This document shows positions 34,734 to 44,855 of a stretch of 64,000 bases of DNA, one piece after another. The DNA lies in contig NZ_JONW01000003.1 of assembly GCF_000712075.1 (NCBI RefSeq), positions 1-64,000 of the forward strand. Direction: 5' to 3'. This stretch comes from Caulobacter sp. UNC358MFTsu5.1. Lineage in GTDB: Bacteria > Pseudomonadota > Alphaproteobacteria > Caulobacterales > Caulobacteraceae. The notes beneath the pieces are model-generated. The model ran no database searches, was not told the origin of the DNA, and saw only the letters and a program-made list of their open reading frames with translations. The position numbers were made by a program, and so were the translations under genes. How positions within the stretch are numbered: position 1 is the stretch's first letter; each line of letters opens with the position of its first letter.

Positions 34734-35120
34734 ATGGACCAGACGGTCTGTAAGCCGGGTTCTGTCTGACGCCCGAAGACGCGAGACGGCCATTCCTCTG
34801 GACCGCCCATTGCTGGACGGTTCTCGCGACCTACCCGGACCCTCTCAGCCAGTGACGGCCTATCCGACGCGAGGCCGGCGCGGGGTCCCTATTCGGTCTT
34901 GCTCCAGGCGGGGCTTGCCATGCCGTCCCTGTTGCCAGGTCCGCGGTGGGCTCTTACCCCACCCTTTCACCCTTCCCGCCCCGAGGGGAGGAGGTTTGCT
35001 TTCTGTGGCGCTATCCCTGGGATCGCTCCCGGCGGGCGTTACCCGCCGCCTTGTCACCGTGGAGCCCGGACTTTCCTCGACGCTGCGAGAGCGCCGCGGC
35101 CGTCCGACCGTCTGGTCCGG
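34734..35120 (-). ncRNA. rnpB: RNase P RNA (class A)
   Basis: Catalytic RNA that matures the 5' ends of tRNAs. On the minus strand it begins with GGACCAGACGGTCGGACGG (about 35118-35100), whose first part pairs with CCGTCTGGTCC at the 3' end (34746-34736) to form helix P1. The universally conserved GAGGAAAGTCCGGGCTCC lies near 35080-35060, and the 3' part ends ACAGAACCCGGCTTACAG (34764-34747), the other half of the conserved core. Length about 385 nt, normal for an alphaproteobacterium. Exact ends are uncertain by a few bases. No U-run terminator was seen; a GC-rich hairpin lies at 34709-34731. Confidence 0.97.
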
Positions 35121-35257
35121 GGCCTGTTTGACGGTTGGATGACGGCGGGTCAATCGAAGATCGGCGAGAACCGGCCCAGTTTCGGGCGCACCGATCCAAG
35201 GTTGCGGGCAAAGCTGGACCGTTCCATCATCGCCGGGAGACAAAGGGGGAGCCGTCC

Positions 35258-36367
35258 ATGGCGATACGAGGCGCGCCGAACCTGACGCCGCTTCCGCGCG
35301 GGGCCGTCTTCGCCCTGGTGGCCCTGATGCCGGTCCTGCTGCTCGGCGGCACGGCCGCGATCGCGGTGGACGATCCGACCGAGAACATCCGCCCGAGCGA
35401 GACGTCCGACCTGTCGCGGATCGGCGCCACGGCCTTCGCCGAGGGCCGGCTGTGGCTGCTGGCCGGCGGCAAGCTCAGCACGGTCACCGAACGCGGCGGG
35501 GCCCGTGTGGCCGAACCGATCGACGGCAAGGCGGTCGCGATCTGCGCCCGGTCTGGGCGGTTGTCGGCGCTGACGATCGACTCCGACGGCCGCTGGACGC
35601 TGCGTCGCCGGCAGGCCGGAGGCTGGGCGGACACGGCTCGGATCTCGCCGGCGACGGACGAGTACGTCATCGGCCTGGCCTGCGACGGAGCGGGCGCCGT
35701 CCTGCTGACCGACCGCCGCCTCGTCGAGACCGGCGAACGCCCGCCGCGTTCGGTGGCGCTGCAGGGCGAGCCGCACGGCGGGGTGACCCACGCGCTGCTG
35801 ATGGTCGGCGACCAGTTGCTGGTCGGCGCCAACGCCGGCGAATGGGGCGGCGGCCTGCAAAGGATCGATCGACGGACGGGGCGGATCGTCGACCTGGAGC
35901 GCAACGACACCGGCGAGCCCTGCGACGCCGTCCTCGACCGCCGGTGCACGCCGGTGAACGCCCTGACGCCCGCGCCCTGGAAGCCGGGCTGCGCGGTGGC
36001 CGCCGTCGGGATGGTCCACATGTTGTCGCGCGGCGGGCTGGTGGAAATCTGCGGCGACCGGATCGAGCCGATCTACGCCAAGCCGCTGCCCGGCCCGTTC
36101 GACCGGCCGGGCAAGCCCCCGCTCGACCAGGTCGCCTTCTTCGGCGCGAGCCAGGTCGGCGACACCGTCCTGGCCGTGGGGATCGACGGCCTCTATCAGC
36201 TGCGCGGCCGCCGGATGGTGGCGTTCACCCCCCTGCCCAAGTTCCGCGCCGTCGACGGCGTGCGGGTCAGCTTCGCCCGGCCGGGCGCCGTGCTGGCCCT
36301 GACCGACATCAATCAGAGCGTCTCGCTGTCGGGCAGCGTGCCGCTGCTGGCGACGCGTCAGGACTGA
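35258..36367 (+). CDS. Secreted or membrane-anchored hypothetical protein
   Basis: 369 residues from ATG 35258 with AGGGGGA upstream; the in-frame extension to 35135 overlaps rnpB's promoter side and lacks a ribosome site. An N-terminal hydrophobic stretch (about 15-36) is a signal peptide or anchor. The rest is beta-rich with repeated short hydrophobic strands (AFAEGRLWLLAGGKL, GVTHALLMVGDQLLVGAN, VGDTVLAVGIDGLYQLRG) suggestive of a beta-propeller, and four or five cysteines. No family is recognised. Its last 10 bp overlap the end of the convergent PaiB-like gene. Confidence 0.7.
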   Translation: MAIRGAPNLTPLPRGAVFALVALMPVLLLGGTAAIAVDDPTENIRPSETSDLSRIGATAFAEGRLWLLAGGKLSTVTERGGARVAEPIDGKAVAICARSGRLSALTIDSDGRWTLRRRQAGGWADTARISPATDEYVIGLACDGAGAVLLTDRRLVETGERPPRSVALQGEPHGGVTHALLMVGDQLLVGANAGEWGGGLQRIDRRTGRIVDLERNDTGEPCDAVLDRRCTPVNALTPAPWKPGCAVAAVGMVHMLSRGGLVEICGDRIEPIYAKPLPGPFDRPGKPPLDQVAFFGASQVGDTVLAVGIDGLYQLRGRRMVAFTPLPKFRAVDGVRVSFARPGAVLALTDINQSVSLSGSVPLLATRQD

Positions 36368-36960
36368 CGCATCCGCTCCGCCAGCGGGTCATCGCCCAGC
36401 GCCGCGATCACGCCGGCGCGTTCGGCTGCGGTCTTGTTCTGGCCCAGCTTGAAGGTCCCCTCCAGCCGCTCGACGGTCAGGCGGCAACCGACGATCCCGC
36501 GGATCAGCCCCTCGAAACGGGCCGGGGTCATCTTGTCGCGCGTCCAGGGTTTCTTGGGCGAGAGCCGCCCCTCCTCCTGGGCCGACAGGTCGTCGAGCAG
36601 GACCAGGGTCTCGTCGGCCGACAGCGGGGCGACCAGGCCCTCGGCCTCGGCCGAGACATAGTTCCAGGTCGGCACCTGGTCGTCGGTCCCGTACCAGTCG
36701 GGGCTGACATAGGCGTGCGGGCCGGTCGCCAGGGCCACGGCGCGGAAGCCCTGCACCAGATGCGGCGCCAGGGCGTTGGCGCGCGACAGGTGGAAGTCCA
36801 GCGCCACCTCACCGAAGTCGAGCTCGCGGACCACCACCGGCGCCTGGGCCACGAACGGCAAGCCGCCGACCGCGGTGGCCAGGGTCACGAAGCTGTGCTC
36901 GCGCACGAAGGCCAGCAGGGCGTCGCGATCGTCGACGTGGAAGGCTTTCGCCGGATGCAT
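36358..36960 (-). CDS. PaiB-like FMN-binding protein
   Basis: 200-residue member of the FMN-binding split-barrel family annotated as 'negative transcriptional regulator' (PaiB). It starts MHPAKAFHVDDRDALLAFVREH and has FVAQAPVV, HLSRANALAPHL and VSPDWYGTDDQVPTWNYVSA, the family core. ATG 36960 shares its A with the stop of the upstream amidase (TGATG). Related proteins bind FMN/heme-like ligands; repression of proteases is described only for Bacillus PaiB and should not be transferred. Confidence 0.85.
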   Translation of the reverse strand: MHPAKAFHVDDRDALLAFVREHSFVTLATAVGGLPFVAQAPVVVRELDFGEVALDFHLSRANALAPHLVQGFRAVALATGPHAYVSPDWYGTDDQVPTWNYVSAEAEGLVAPLSADETLVLLDDLSAQEEGRLSPKKPWTRDKMTPARFEGLIRGIVGCRLTVERLEGTFKLGQNKTAAERAGVIAALGDDPLAERMRQS

Positions 36961-37679
36961 CAGCCCGCCGCCCGCAGCAGGGCCACCAGCCGCGCGCGGG
37001 TCTCGCCGTCGGCGACGCCGTCGAAGCGGGTCTGCAACCAGTGGCGCTGGAAGGCGGCCACAACGGTCTCGGTCCACTCGTCGTACTGGCCCGAGGGCGC
37101 GCAGTTGTAGCCGAGGCGGGTCAGGCCCGCCTGCAGGGCGAAGACGCCGGTCCCCTCCTCGCCCCGGCCCAGCGGCGCGCCGGGCGACGGCGGCGGCTCG
37201 ACCCACAGGCCGTGGCCAGCCTCGGCCAGGCGCTTCCATGGGAACAGTTCGCCCGGATCGATCTTGCGGCCGGGGGCGATGTCGGAGTGGCCCAGGATGC
37301 GGTCGTCGTCGATGGTCCAGCGCGAGCGGATGTCGGCCAGCAGGTTGATCACCGCGGCGATCTGGGCCTCGGGGAAGGGGCGATAGCCGAACTCGTGGCC
37401 GGGATTGACGATCTCGACGCCGATCGAGGCCGAATTGATGTCCTTGACGCCCTTCCAGAAGGCGGCGCCCGCGTGCCAGGCGCGGCGCTCCTCGGGCACC
37501 AGGCGGAAGACGCGGCCGTCCTCCTCGACCAGGTAGTGGGCCGAGACCTTGGCCTCGGGATCGCACAGGCGCTCCAGGGCCGCCGGGCCGGTCTCCATGC
37601 CGGTGTAGTGCAGGATGACGCAGTCGGGGACGGCCTTGCGCGCGTCGAAGTTCGGCGACGGGGCGTCGATGAACGTCAT
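36960..37679 (-). CDS. N-acetylmuramoyl-L-alanine amidase, AmpD-like, with peptidoglycan-binding domain
   Basis: 239-residue amidase_2 family protein. The zinc-site motifs are ILHYTGMET (first His), AWHAGAAFWKGVKDINSASIGVEIVNPG and ILGHSDIAPGRKIDPGELFPW (later His and the catalytic-region residues). The C-terminal ~70 residues (LQAGLTRLGYNCAPSGQYDEWTETVVAAFQRHW) form a putative PG_binding_1 helical bundle. No signal peptide is seen, which fits cytoplasmic recycling of anhydro-muropeptides as in AmpD/AmiD relatives. It overlaps both neighbours (ATGA with EamA, TGATG with PaiB). Confidence 0.9.
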   Translation of the reverse strand: MTFIDAPSPNFDARKAVPDCVILHYTGMETGPAALERLCDPEAKVSAHYLVEEDGRVFRLVPEERRAWHAGAAFWKGVKDINSASIGVEIVNPGHEFGYRPFPEAQIAAVINLLADIRSRWTIDDDRILGHSDIAPGRKIDPGELFPWKRLAEAGHGLWVEPPPSPGAPLGRGEEGTGVFALQAGLTRLGYNCAPSGQYDEWTETVVAAFQRHWLQTRFDGVADGETRARLVALLRAAG

Positions 37680-38569
37680 TGGGACCGGTTCCTCGTCAGC
37701 ATCAGCAGCGGCATCACCTGGTTCTTGCGCAAGGCGATGATCAGCACACCCATTAGCGCGAGCAGCGTGCCGATTCCCATCCGGGCGTCGAAATGATCGT
37801 GCGTGATCAGGACGCCCAGGCCAATGGTCATCAGCGGGGTCATCAGGGTCAGCGGCGCGATCAGGTTGGCGTCGTGGCGCCCGATCAGGCCGTAATAGGC
37901 GGTGTGGCCCAGCACGGAGACGATCAGGGCCGAGAACAGCAGGGCCGCCAGGAACGGCAGGCCCGCCTTCCAGGCCAGGTCCACCGCGCCCGGCTCGGTC
38001 AGCAGGCTCATCAGGCCCAGCGGCAGGATCGAGGTCGCGCCGACCCAGGCCTGGAACTGCAGGGGTTTCACGCCCTCGATCTGCTTCATCATCACCGCGC
38101 CCAGCGAGCCGGTGAAGGCCGAGGCGACGATGAACCACAGGCCCGGCGACAGCTGCAGGCCGTGCGGGTTCCACATCACCACCACCGCGCCGCTCAGGGT
38201 CAGGGCGATGCCCAGGCCGCGCTTCCAGCGCACCTTCTCGCCCAGCATCAGCATCGACAGCAGGGTCGTGAACGGCACGCCCAGCTGGATCACCACCGCC
38301 GAGGCCGAGGGCGAGGCGGTCTTGAAGCCCATGAACAGCAGGGCGAAGTTGCCGGCCCCCATCAGCAGGCCCACCGTGACGATCCGCCAGGGCGGGCGCG
38401 GGGCCGGCAGCAGCCACGGCAGGGTCACCGCCGCGACGATGGCGAACCGCACCGCCGCGTAGAACAGCGGCGGCACGCCCCAGTGGGCGACCACGATCTT
38501 GGAGATGATGTTGTTGCAGGCCCAGACCAGGCAGACCAGGACCAGCACGCCGAAGTCGCGCAGGGACAT
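37676..38569 (-). CDS. EamA family transporter
   Basis: 297-residue DMT-superfamily permease with ten predicted membrane segments arranged as two EamA repeats (MSLRDFGVLVLVCLVWACNN... and the second from about 145, LWFIVASAFTGSLGAVMM). Such proteins export amino acids or other metabolites; the substrate here is unknown. It is first in a three-gene coupled operon with an AmpD-like amidase and a PaiB-like protein. Confidence 0.85.
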   Translation of the reverse strand: MSLRDFGVLVLVCLVWACNNIISKIVVAHWGVPPLFYAAVRFAIVAAVTLPWLLPAPRPPWRIVTVGLLMGAGNFALLFMGFKTASPSASAVVIQLGVPFTTLLSMLMLGEKVRWKRGLGIALTLSGAVVVMWNPHGLQLSPGLWFIVASAFTGSLGAVMMKQIEGVKPLQFQAWVGATSILPLGLMSLLTEPGAVDLAWKAGLPFLAALLFSALIVSVLGHTAYYGLIGRHDANLIAPLTLMTPLMTIGLGVLITHDHFDARMGIGTLLALMGVLIIALRKNQVMPLLMLTRNRSQ

Positions 38570-38687
38570 GGCTTGAGCGCATACGCGGGTCGAACACCTG
38601 TTTGCAACGAAAAGCGCCGCGCCCGCCCTTCGGAGCGACCACGCGACGGCGTACCGAGGTTTCGATGTCGCAGTTGACGTAACGGCT

Positions 38688-38718
38688 AAACGGTCGTTTG
38701 TTGGTGAACAGCGTTCAC
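38688..38718. promoter_or_regulatory. Two adjacent palindromes before the monooxygenase gene
   Basis: AAACG-GT-CGTTT (38688-38699) and GTGAAC-AGC-GTTCAC (38704-38718), 50-80 bp upstream of the monooxygenase start. Both look like operators of dimeric HTH regulators (TetR type for the first), and TTGACG at 38674 could be a -35. No regulator gene is adjacent. Confidence 0.45.
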
Positions 38719-38769
38719 ATATTATGAGCGTCCGGATGAGCCGGACCCGGGCGCAAGGGTGGAAGCGGG

Positions 38770-40251
<1,482 letters not shown>

Positions 40252-40254
40252 ACC

Positions 40255-40327
40255 GGGGACATGCGCTCGCGCGTGTCCCCAAGAGGCGCGGTGCGGAATT
40301 TGGGGACACGCACAAGTGCATGTCCCC
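40255..40327. repeat. Pair of GGGGACA hairpins
   Basis: Two 26-nt hairpins in tandem: GGGGACATGCGC-TC-GCGCGTGTCCCC (40255-40280) and GGGGACACGCAC-AA-GTGCATGTCCCC (40302-40327), each with 12-bp arms and one mismatch, 21 bp apart. Located between the convergent ends of the monooxygenase and Sel1-repeat genes. Confidence 0.8.
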
Positions 40328-40333
40328 GGCCTG

Positions 40334-41356
40334 TCACTTCGTCTTCTTCTTCGTCACCGAGACGTTCGCCGTCTTGAAGCTCTGGAGCACCTTCAGGGCG
40401 TATTCGGCGCGGGTCTTGACCTCGGGCCGGGGATCGCGTTCCAGGGCCGCTTGGTACCAGAGCTCGACCACCTCGATGTCGGCCATCGGTATGCCGCCCT
40501 TGAAGGCGTAGGCGCCCGGCCCCGGCTTGCGCCCGCCGGTGATGTCCGAGAACAGCTGGTCGGCCACCAGGATGCAGACGGCCTGGTCGCCCGCCTGCTC
40601 GGCCTGGCCCCACAGCTCCAGCGCCTTCTTGGTGTCCTGCTTGCCGCCTTCGCCGCTGGCGTACAGCTGGCCCAGCTTGCGGGCGGCCATCAGTGGGTTC
40701 TGCTTGGCGGCCATCTCGTACCACTTGCGCGCCTCGGCCGGGTCGCGGGCCACCACCGCGCCGGTCAGGTAGGCAGAGCCCACGACCAGCTGGGCGTCGC
40801 CGTCGCCGGCCCGGGCGGCCTCCTTGCACAGGGCCACGCCCCGACCGACCGTCGCCGTGTCGGCCATCAGCATCTGGCCCAGGCCGCACTTGGACTTGGC
40901 GTAGCCCATCTGGATGGCGCGGCCGTAGGCGGCCTCGGCGCCCTTGAGGTCGGGCGCGCTCCCCGTCAGGCCGTATTGCAGGCAGCGGGCGCGCAGGTGC
41001 ATGGCGTCGGGCCGCTGGTCGGCGGCCTTGGCGGCGTAGGCGCAGCCGCGCGGCGGGTCCGCCGGGATCTTGCCCCGCCCGACCACGAACAACAGGCCCG
41101 CATAGGCCTGGGCGTCGGCGCGGCCGCCGTCGGCCAGGGCCGCGAGGGCCTCGGGCGAACCCGTGGCCGCCTTGTCCAGCGCGGCCTTGAGATCGGCGTC
41201 GGGCGGCGGCGGCGTCCAGGCCTTGGCCGCGGTCTGGGCGAAGGCGGGCGGGCCGCCCGTCAAGAGGATCAGCCCCGCGAGGAGGAAGAGGCTGCAGGCG
41301 GCGAAGGGCGCTCTGGCGATGCGGAAGGCGATCGCGGGCGCGCGGGGCGCGGTCAT
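40334..41356 (-). CDS. Exported Sel1/TPR-repeat protein
   Basis: 340 residues with an N-terminal signal or anchor (FAACSLFLLAGLILLTGGPPAFA). The mature part is built from Sel1-type repeats, seen in AQAYAGLLFVVGRGK, AEAAYGRAIQMGYAKSKCGLGQML, AQLVVGSAYLTGAVVARDPAEARKWYEMAAKQ and ARKLGQLYASGEGGKQDTKKALELW. These scaffolds mediate protein interactions in the envelope; partner unknown. Six cysteines are present. Confidence 0.82.
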   Translation of the reverse strand: MTAPRAPAIAFRIARAPFAACSLFLLAGLILLTGGPPAFAQTAAKAWTPPPPDADLKAALDKAATGSPEALAALADGGRADAQAYAGLLFVVGRGKIPADPPRGCAYAAKAADQRPDAMHLRARCLQYGLTGSAPDLKGAEAAYGRAIQMGYAKSKCGLGQMLMADTATVGRGVALCKEAARAGDGDAQLVVGSAYLTGAVVARDPAEARKWYEMAAKQNPLMAARKLGQLYASGEGGKQDTKKALELWGQAEQAGDQAVCILVADQLFSDITGGRKPGPGAYAFKGGIPMADIEVVELWYQAALERDPRPEVKTRAEYALKVLQSFKTANVSVTKKKTK

Positions 41357-41459
41357 CGGCGTGGACCCCTGGACGGACGCGCCAGCCTAGCTGGCCGCGC
41401 CCCGGCTCCCCATCAGGTGGATCACGCGGGCGACGCGGGCGAAGACCCGATGGCCCCCG

Positions 41460-42602
41460 CTAGGGCGCGAAGTCGACGACCGTGTTGGCGCCCGGCCACT
41501 CGGCCGCCCGATGCGGGTCCAGGCCCGTCGGCGGCGCGTCCCACCGCCGCGCGCCCAGACCGCCGACGTCGAGATAGCGGCCCAGCAGGGTGAACCGGTC
41601 GAGGGCGAACGGAACCCCCTCCCCGCCCAGCGGCGTGTCGCCGTCCGCGACGTGGAAATGCAGATGCGGCCCGGTGGTGTCGCCGGAGAACCCCAGCGCG
41701 CCGAGGACGTGGCCGCGCCGGACCCGGTCTCCGGCCTTCACCCGGACGCTGCCCAGCTTCAGATGTTCGTAGAAGGCCGTGCGCCCGCCCGGGAGGCCCA
41801 GGGCCACGAAGTTCCCCGCCGCGTCGCCGACGGCGTGCTTGGGGTTGCCGGCGATGCTGGCGCTCTCGGCCATGCCGTCGCGCACGGCCACGACCGTCGC
41901 GTCGGCCACGGCCAGGACGTCGGCGCCGTAGCCCAGGGCGTCGGCGGGGCGATCCTTGTCGCCGCGCGTGATCCGCCCCTGCTCGTCGACCCGCACGAAG
42001 TCGACCGCGAACCTCCCCGGGATGCGCGTCCGCCCGCCGACCGCATAGGTCACCCGGCGATGGCCGCGCGGCCACTCGGCGGCGTGCACCGCCGCCCAGG
42101 GACCGCCGGCCAGGGGCGGGCCGAGGACGACGGTCGCGGTCGCGTCGACCGCGATGTCGGGCCCAGCCACGACGAAGGTCGCCTCGCCGGTCGCGTAGTC
42201 GATGCGATGACCCAGCCGATGCGGAACCTCGCCCGGCGGCAGGTCCAGCTCGACGAAGACGATCGCGCGGCGGCCAGGCGCGGTGACCGCGTCCTTGCCG
42301 CCCGCCGGCACGGACGCCAGTCGCGCGGCCAGGGCCGGGCCCGCGAAGTCGCCGAGCACCCGGCCCGTGGCGGCGTCCAGAACCTGGAGCCGCCTCGGCT
42401 CCAGCGGCTCCTGGCTGAAATTGGTCAGGTGCAGTTCGTAGACCAGCTGCGCCCGCCCCTCGACGACGACCGGCGCGGGCGGCTTGGGGACGACGATGTC
42501 GAACGCCTCCCGCACCGGCGGCGGGGCTTCCAGCGGCCGCGCGACGACGGGCGTCGACGCCAGGACAAGGCAGGCGGCAAGGCGCGCGACGCGGCTTTTC
42601 AT
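41460..42602 (-). CDS. Secreted M23 family peptidase-like protein
   Basis: 380 residues from ATG 42602 (MKSRVARLAACLVLASTPVVA signal peptide), with GGGGAG upstream. The C-terminal half is a LytM/M23 domain: GNFVALGLPGGRTAFYEHLKLGSVRVKAGDRVRRGHVLG and GPHLHFHVADG, the HxH pair. In place of the first HxxxD motif it has FAVDFVRVD, i.e. the Asp without the usual His, a variant seen in some M23 relatives. The N-terminal part is beta-rich. Peptidase or peptidoglycan-binding activity is inferred. Confidence 0.8.
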   Translation of the reverse strand: MKSRVARLAACLVLASTPVVARPLEAPPPVREAFDIVVPKPPAPVVVEGRAQLVYELHLTNFSQEPLEPRRLQVLDAATGRVLGDFAGPALAARLASVPAGGKDAVTAPGRRAIVFVELDLPPGEVPHRLGHRIDYATGEATFVVAGPDIAVDATATVVLGPPLAGGPWAAVHAAEWPRGHRRVTYAVGGRTRIPGRFAVDFVRVDEQGRITRGDKDRPADALGYGADVLAVADATVVAVRDGMAESASIAGNPKHAVGDAAGNFVALGLPGGRTAFYEHLKLGSVRVKAGDRVRRGHVLGALGFSGDTTGPHLHFHVADGDTPLGGEGVPFALDRFTLLGRYLDVGGLGARRWDAPPTGLDPHRAAEWPGANTVVDFAP

Positions 42603-42648
42603 GGCGATCTCCCCGATAGGCCGGACGTGGTGTCGCCGCGCCGCCGGA

Positions 42649-43302
42649 TCAATCCTCGTCGTCGAAATCCGCGTCGTCGTCCTCGACAGGGGCTGGCTTG
42701 GCAACCGCCCCGCCCTTGCGCCGCACGAAGCGCAGCGCCGTGTGGGTCTTGGAGAAGGCGCAGACCTTGGTGTCCACCAGGCCCCGTTCGCGGACCTCGG
42801 CCAGGATCTCGACGTCCTTCAGCGGCGCGCCCTTGCCCTTCTGCGCCACGATCCAGATCGCGCCCTTCGGCCCCAGCCCACCGATCAGATCTTCAAGTTG
42901 ATCGAAATCGGCCAGGTCCTCGACGCCCAGGAACAGCAGGTCGATGTCTTCCCAGGCCTCGACCGGTTCGACGCGCGTGCGCAGCTCGGCCAGGAACTCC
43001 GGATCGTCGAGATTGGCGATCACCACCGTCTGGCCCGGCTTGACGCCCAGCTTGTCCAGGCGGCCCGGCGGGTTCTGGATGGCGTGCAGCCACTTGGCGG
43101 CCTGGCCGGCGTCCAGCGTGAACCGCGTGCCGTCGCTCAGCACCAGGTCGTCGCCCTCGGCGCGCAGGCCGCGCAGGGCGTGGCCCTGGAAGTTGCCCTC
43201 CACCGCGCCGCGGAAGATCAGCTTCGGCGGCTCCCACAAAAGCTTGCCCGGCCCCTCGCCATCGCGGAGCTGACCCCAGACGCCCTTGGCTTCCCGGCCC
43301 AT
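42649..43302 (-). CDS. DUF3052-like protein
   Basis: 217 residues. The second half IWIVAQKGKGAPLKDVEILAEVRERGLVDTKVCAFSKTHTALRFVRRK matches by eye the C-terminal core of DUF3052 proteins (IWLLTPK ... DWSAxRL). The end is a long acidic tail DDDADFDDED. No catalytic residues are known for the family. It starts just after the crotonase gene stop on the same strand, which suggests co-transcription. Confidence 0.6.
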   Translation of the reverse strand: MGREAKGVWGQLRDGEGPGKLLWEPPKLIFRGAVEGNFQGHALRGLRAEGDDLVLSDGTRFTLDAGQAAKWLHAIQNPPGRLDKLGVKPGQTVVIANLDDPEFLAELRTRVEPVEAWEDIDLLFLGVEDLADFDQLEDLIGGLGPKGAIWIVAQKGKGAPLKDVEILAEVRERGLVDTKVCAFSKTHTALRFVRRKGGAVAKPAPVEDDDADFDDED

Positions 43303-43303
43303 C

Positions 43304-44128
43304 TCAAGCGCCCTTGAACACGGGAGCGCGCTTCTCGAGGATGGCGTCGACGCCCTCCATGTGGTCCTCGGTGTGGTGCGCGATGGCCTGGGCCGAGGCG
43401 CTCATCTCCATCAGGGTGTCGTAGCTGGCGGTCGTGCCGTGTTTGAGCAGGCTCTTGGCCATGCGCAGGGCGTGCGGCGGCTGGGCGGCGATCCGCTCGG
43501 CCAGGGCCATGGCCTCGTCCATCAGGGTGTCGGCCGGCACGCTCCTGCTGACCAGGCCCCAGGCCTCGGCCTTGGCCGCGTCGATGACGTCGCCGGTGAA
43601 CAGCAGCTCGGCCGCTCGGCTCATGCCGACGGTGCGCGGCATCAGCCAGGCGCCGCCGTCGCCGGGGATCAGACCCAGCTTCAGGAAGGTGACGCCGAAC
43701 TTGGCGGTGTCGGCGGCGATGCGGATGTCGGTCATGCAGGCCACGTCGCAGCCCAGGCCGATGGCCGCGCCGTTGACGGCCGCGATCGACGGGACCTCCA
43801 GGCCGTAGATGGCCCGCACGATGCGGTGGATGTTCTTGCGGTAGCCGTCGCGCACCTTGACGCCGTTGCCGCCGAACGCCCCTTCCCGCGCCTTCATCGC
43901 CTTGACGTCGCCGCCGGCCGAGAAGGCCCGGCCCGCGCCGGTCAGGATCACGCAGCGGATGTCCTGGTCGTCGTTGATCGCCTCGCAGGCCGCCGCCACC
44001 TGGTCGCCGTCGCCCGGCGCGCCCAGGGCGTTCAGGGCGTCGGGACGGTTGAGGGTGAGGATCGCGACGTGACCGCGCTTCTCGGTAAGCACCAGGGGCG
44101 ATAGGCTTTGGGGGGTGTCTTGCGACAT
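43304..44128 (-). CDS. Enoyl-CoA hydratase/isomerase family protein
   Basis: 274-residue crotonase-superfamily enzyme from ATG 44128 with AGGAG upstream. The oxyanion-hole strands GAGRAFSAGGDVKAM and AAIGLGCDVACMTDIRIA are present. At the usual first catalytic glutamate (PE..LG in hydratases) it has GVTFLKLG, while the second (SRAAELLFTG) and an Asp in IPGDGG are kept, so isomerase-type chemistry is as likely as hydration. The substrate is unknown. Upstream of the DUF3052-like gene in the same direction. Confidence 0.85.
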   Translation of the reverse strand: MSQDTPQSLSPLVLTEKRGHVAILTLNRPDALNALGAPGDGDQVAAACEAINDDQDIRCVILTGAGRAFSAGGDVKAMKAREGAFGGNGVKVRDGYRKNIHRIVRAIYGLEVPSIAAVNGAAIGLGCDVACMTDIRIAADTAKFGVTFLKLGLIPGDGGAWLMPRTVGMSRAAELLFTGDVIDAAKAEAWGLVSRSVPADTLMDEAMALAERIAAQPPHALRMAKSLLKHGTTASYDTLMEMSASAQAIAHHTEDHMEGVDAILEKRAPVFKGA

Positions 44129-44441
44129 GACGGGGCGCTCCTGCGGACTTTCGTTTTCGCCTGCATAGCGCAAATCCCCCAGCGGGAGGCAAGAGACCGA
44201 CGCTCGTCGGACTTTGTTTTATAAACTAAGGTGAATCCCCGACTTTGCTGGCCAGGAACAAGACCCTGCGCTCCAGTTTGTGATCACACACAACACCTGG
44301 AAGAACTTGCGCGCTGAGAACAAGACGCAACAGCAGACCTGCGACGTTTTAGTCAAGCTGAGCCGTAAAAACCGTTAGCGCAGAAGAGAATCATAGGCTT
44401 CTACTACGGCAAGGGACGAATTTGAAAAGCGGTGGCGTGCA
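44129..44441 (+). promoter_or_regulatory. Intergenic region upstream of a response regulator gene
   Basis: 313 bp without a gene, between divergent genes. It holds a perfect palindrome TGTGATCACA (44279-44288) and an AT-richer stretch around 44210-44235 (TTTTATAAACTAAGG). A GGAAC motif at 44255 has AGTT about 15 nt on, which is not a convincing ECF promoter. No small RNA or ORF could be supported. Confidence 0.4.
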
Positions 44442-44447
44442 GTGCAC

Positions 44448-44804
44448 ATGTCCCACAGACATGCTTTGATCATCGAGGATGAAATCCTCATCGCGATGGA
44501 AGTCGAGACTTTGCTCGCCGAGCAAGGGTTCGACACCTTCGACATCGCGGAAAGCCCCCAGGAAGCGCTGGATTGCGCGCTCAGGCGTCCGCCGGACTTG
44601 ATCACCGCCGACTATCGCATCGTCGGAGGCACCGGCGTCGAGGCGGTCACCGCCATCCTCGCCCGGCTGGGGCCCATTCCCGTGGTCTATGTCACCGGCA
44701 ACGCCGACCAGCTGGGCGCCCGCACCCGCGCCGTGGTCGACAAGCCGATCTCGCCCCATCGCCTGGCCGAGGCCTGCGCCATGGTCCAGTCCGCCAACGC
44801 CTAG
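44448..44804 (+). CDS. Single-domain response regulator
   Basis: 118-120 residues, a stand-alone CheY-like receiver. Acidic pocket EDE (IIEDEILIAME), phosphoacceptor Asp in LITADYRIVGG, the conserved Thr in YVTGNAD and Lys in VVDKPIS are all present. Without an output domain it must act by protein contact. No kinase gene is adjacent. ATG 44448 is chosen (MSHRHALII); ATG 44442 is in frame 6 nt earlier and cannot be excluded. Confidence 0.9.
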   Translation: MSHRHALIIEDEILIAMEVETLLAEQGFDTFDIAESPQEALDCALRRPPDLITADYRIVGGTGVEAVTAILARLGPIPVVYVTGNADQLGARTRAVVDKPISPHRLAEACAMVQSANA

Positions 44805-44855
44805 GCGACGCATCACGACACCCGCTATGCTGGCGGCCCTGCAGGGGAGCCGCGC

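Noticed and set aside
44255-44283. Possible ECF (sigma-T like) promoter GGAAC ... AGTT
   Set aside because: The -10 part matches poorly and spacing is off by one or two.
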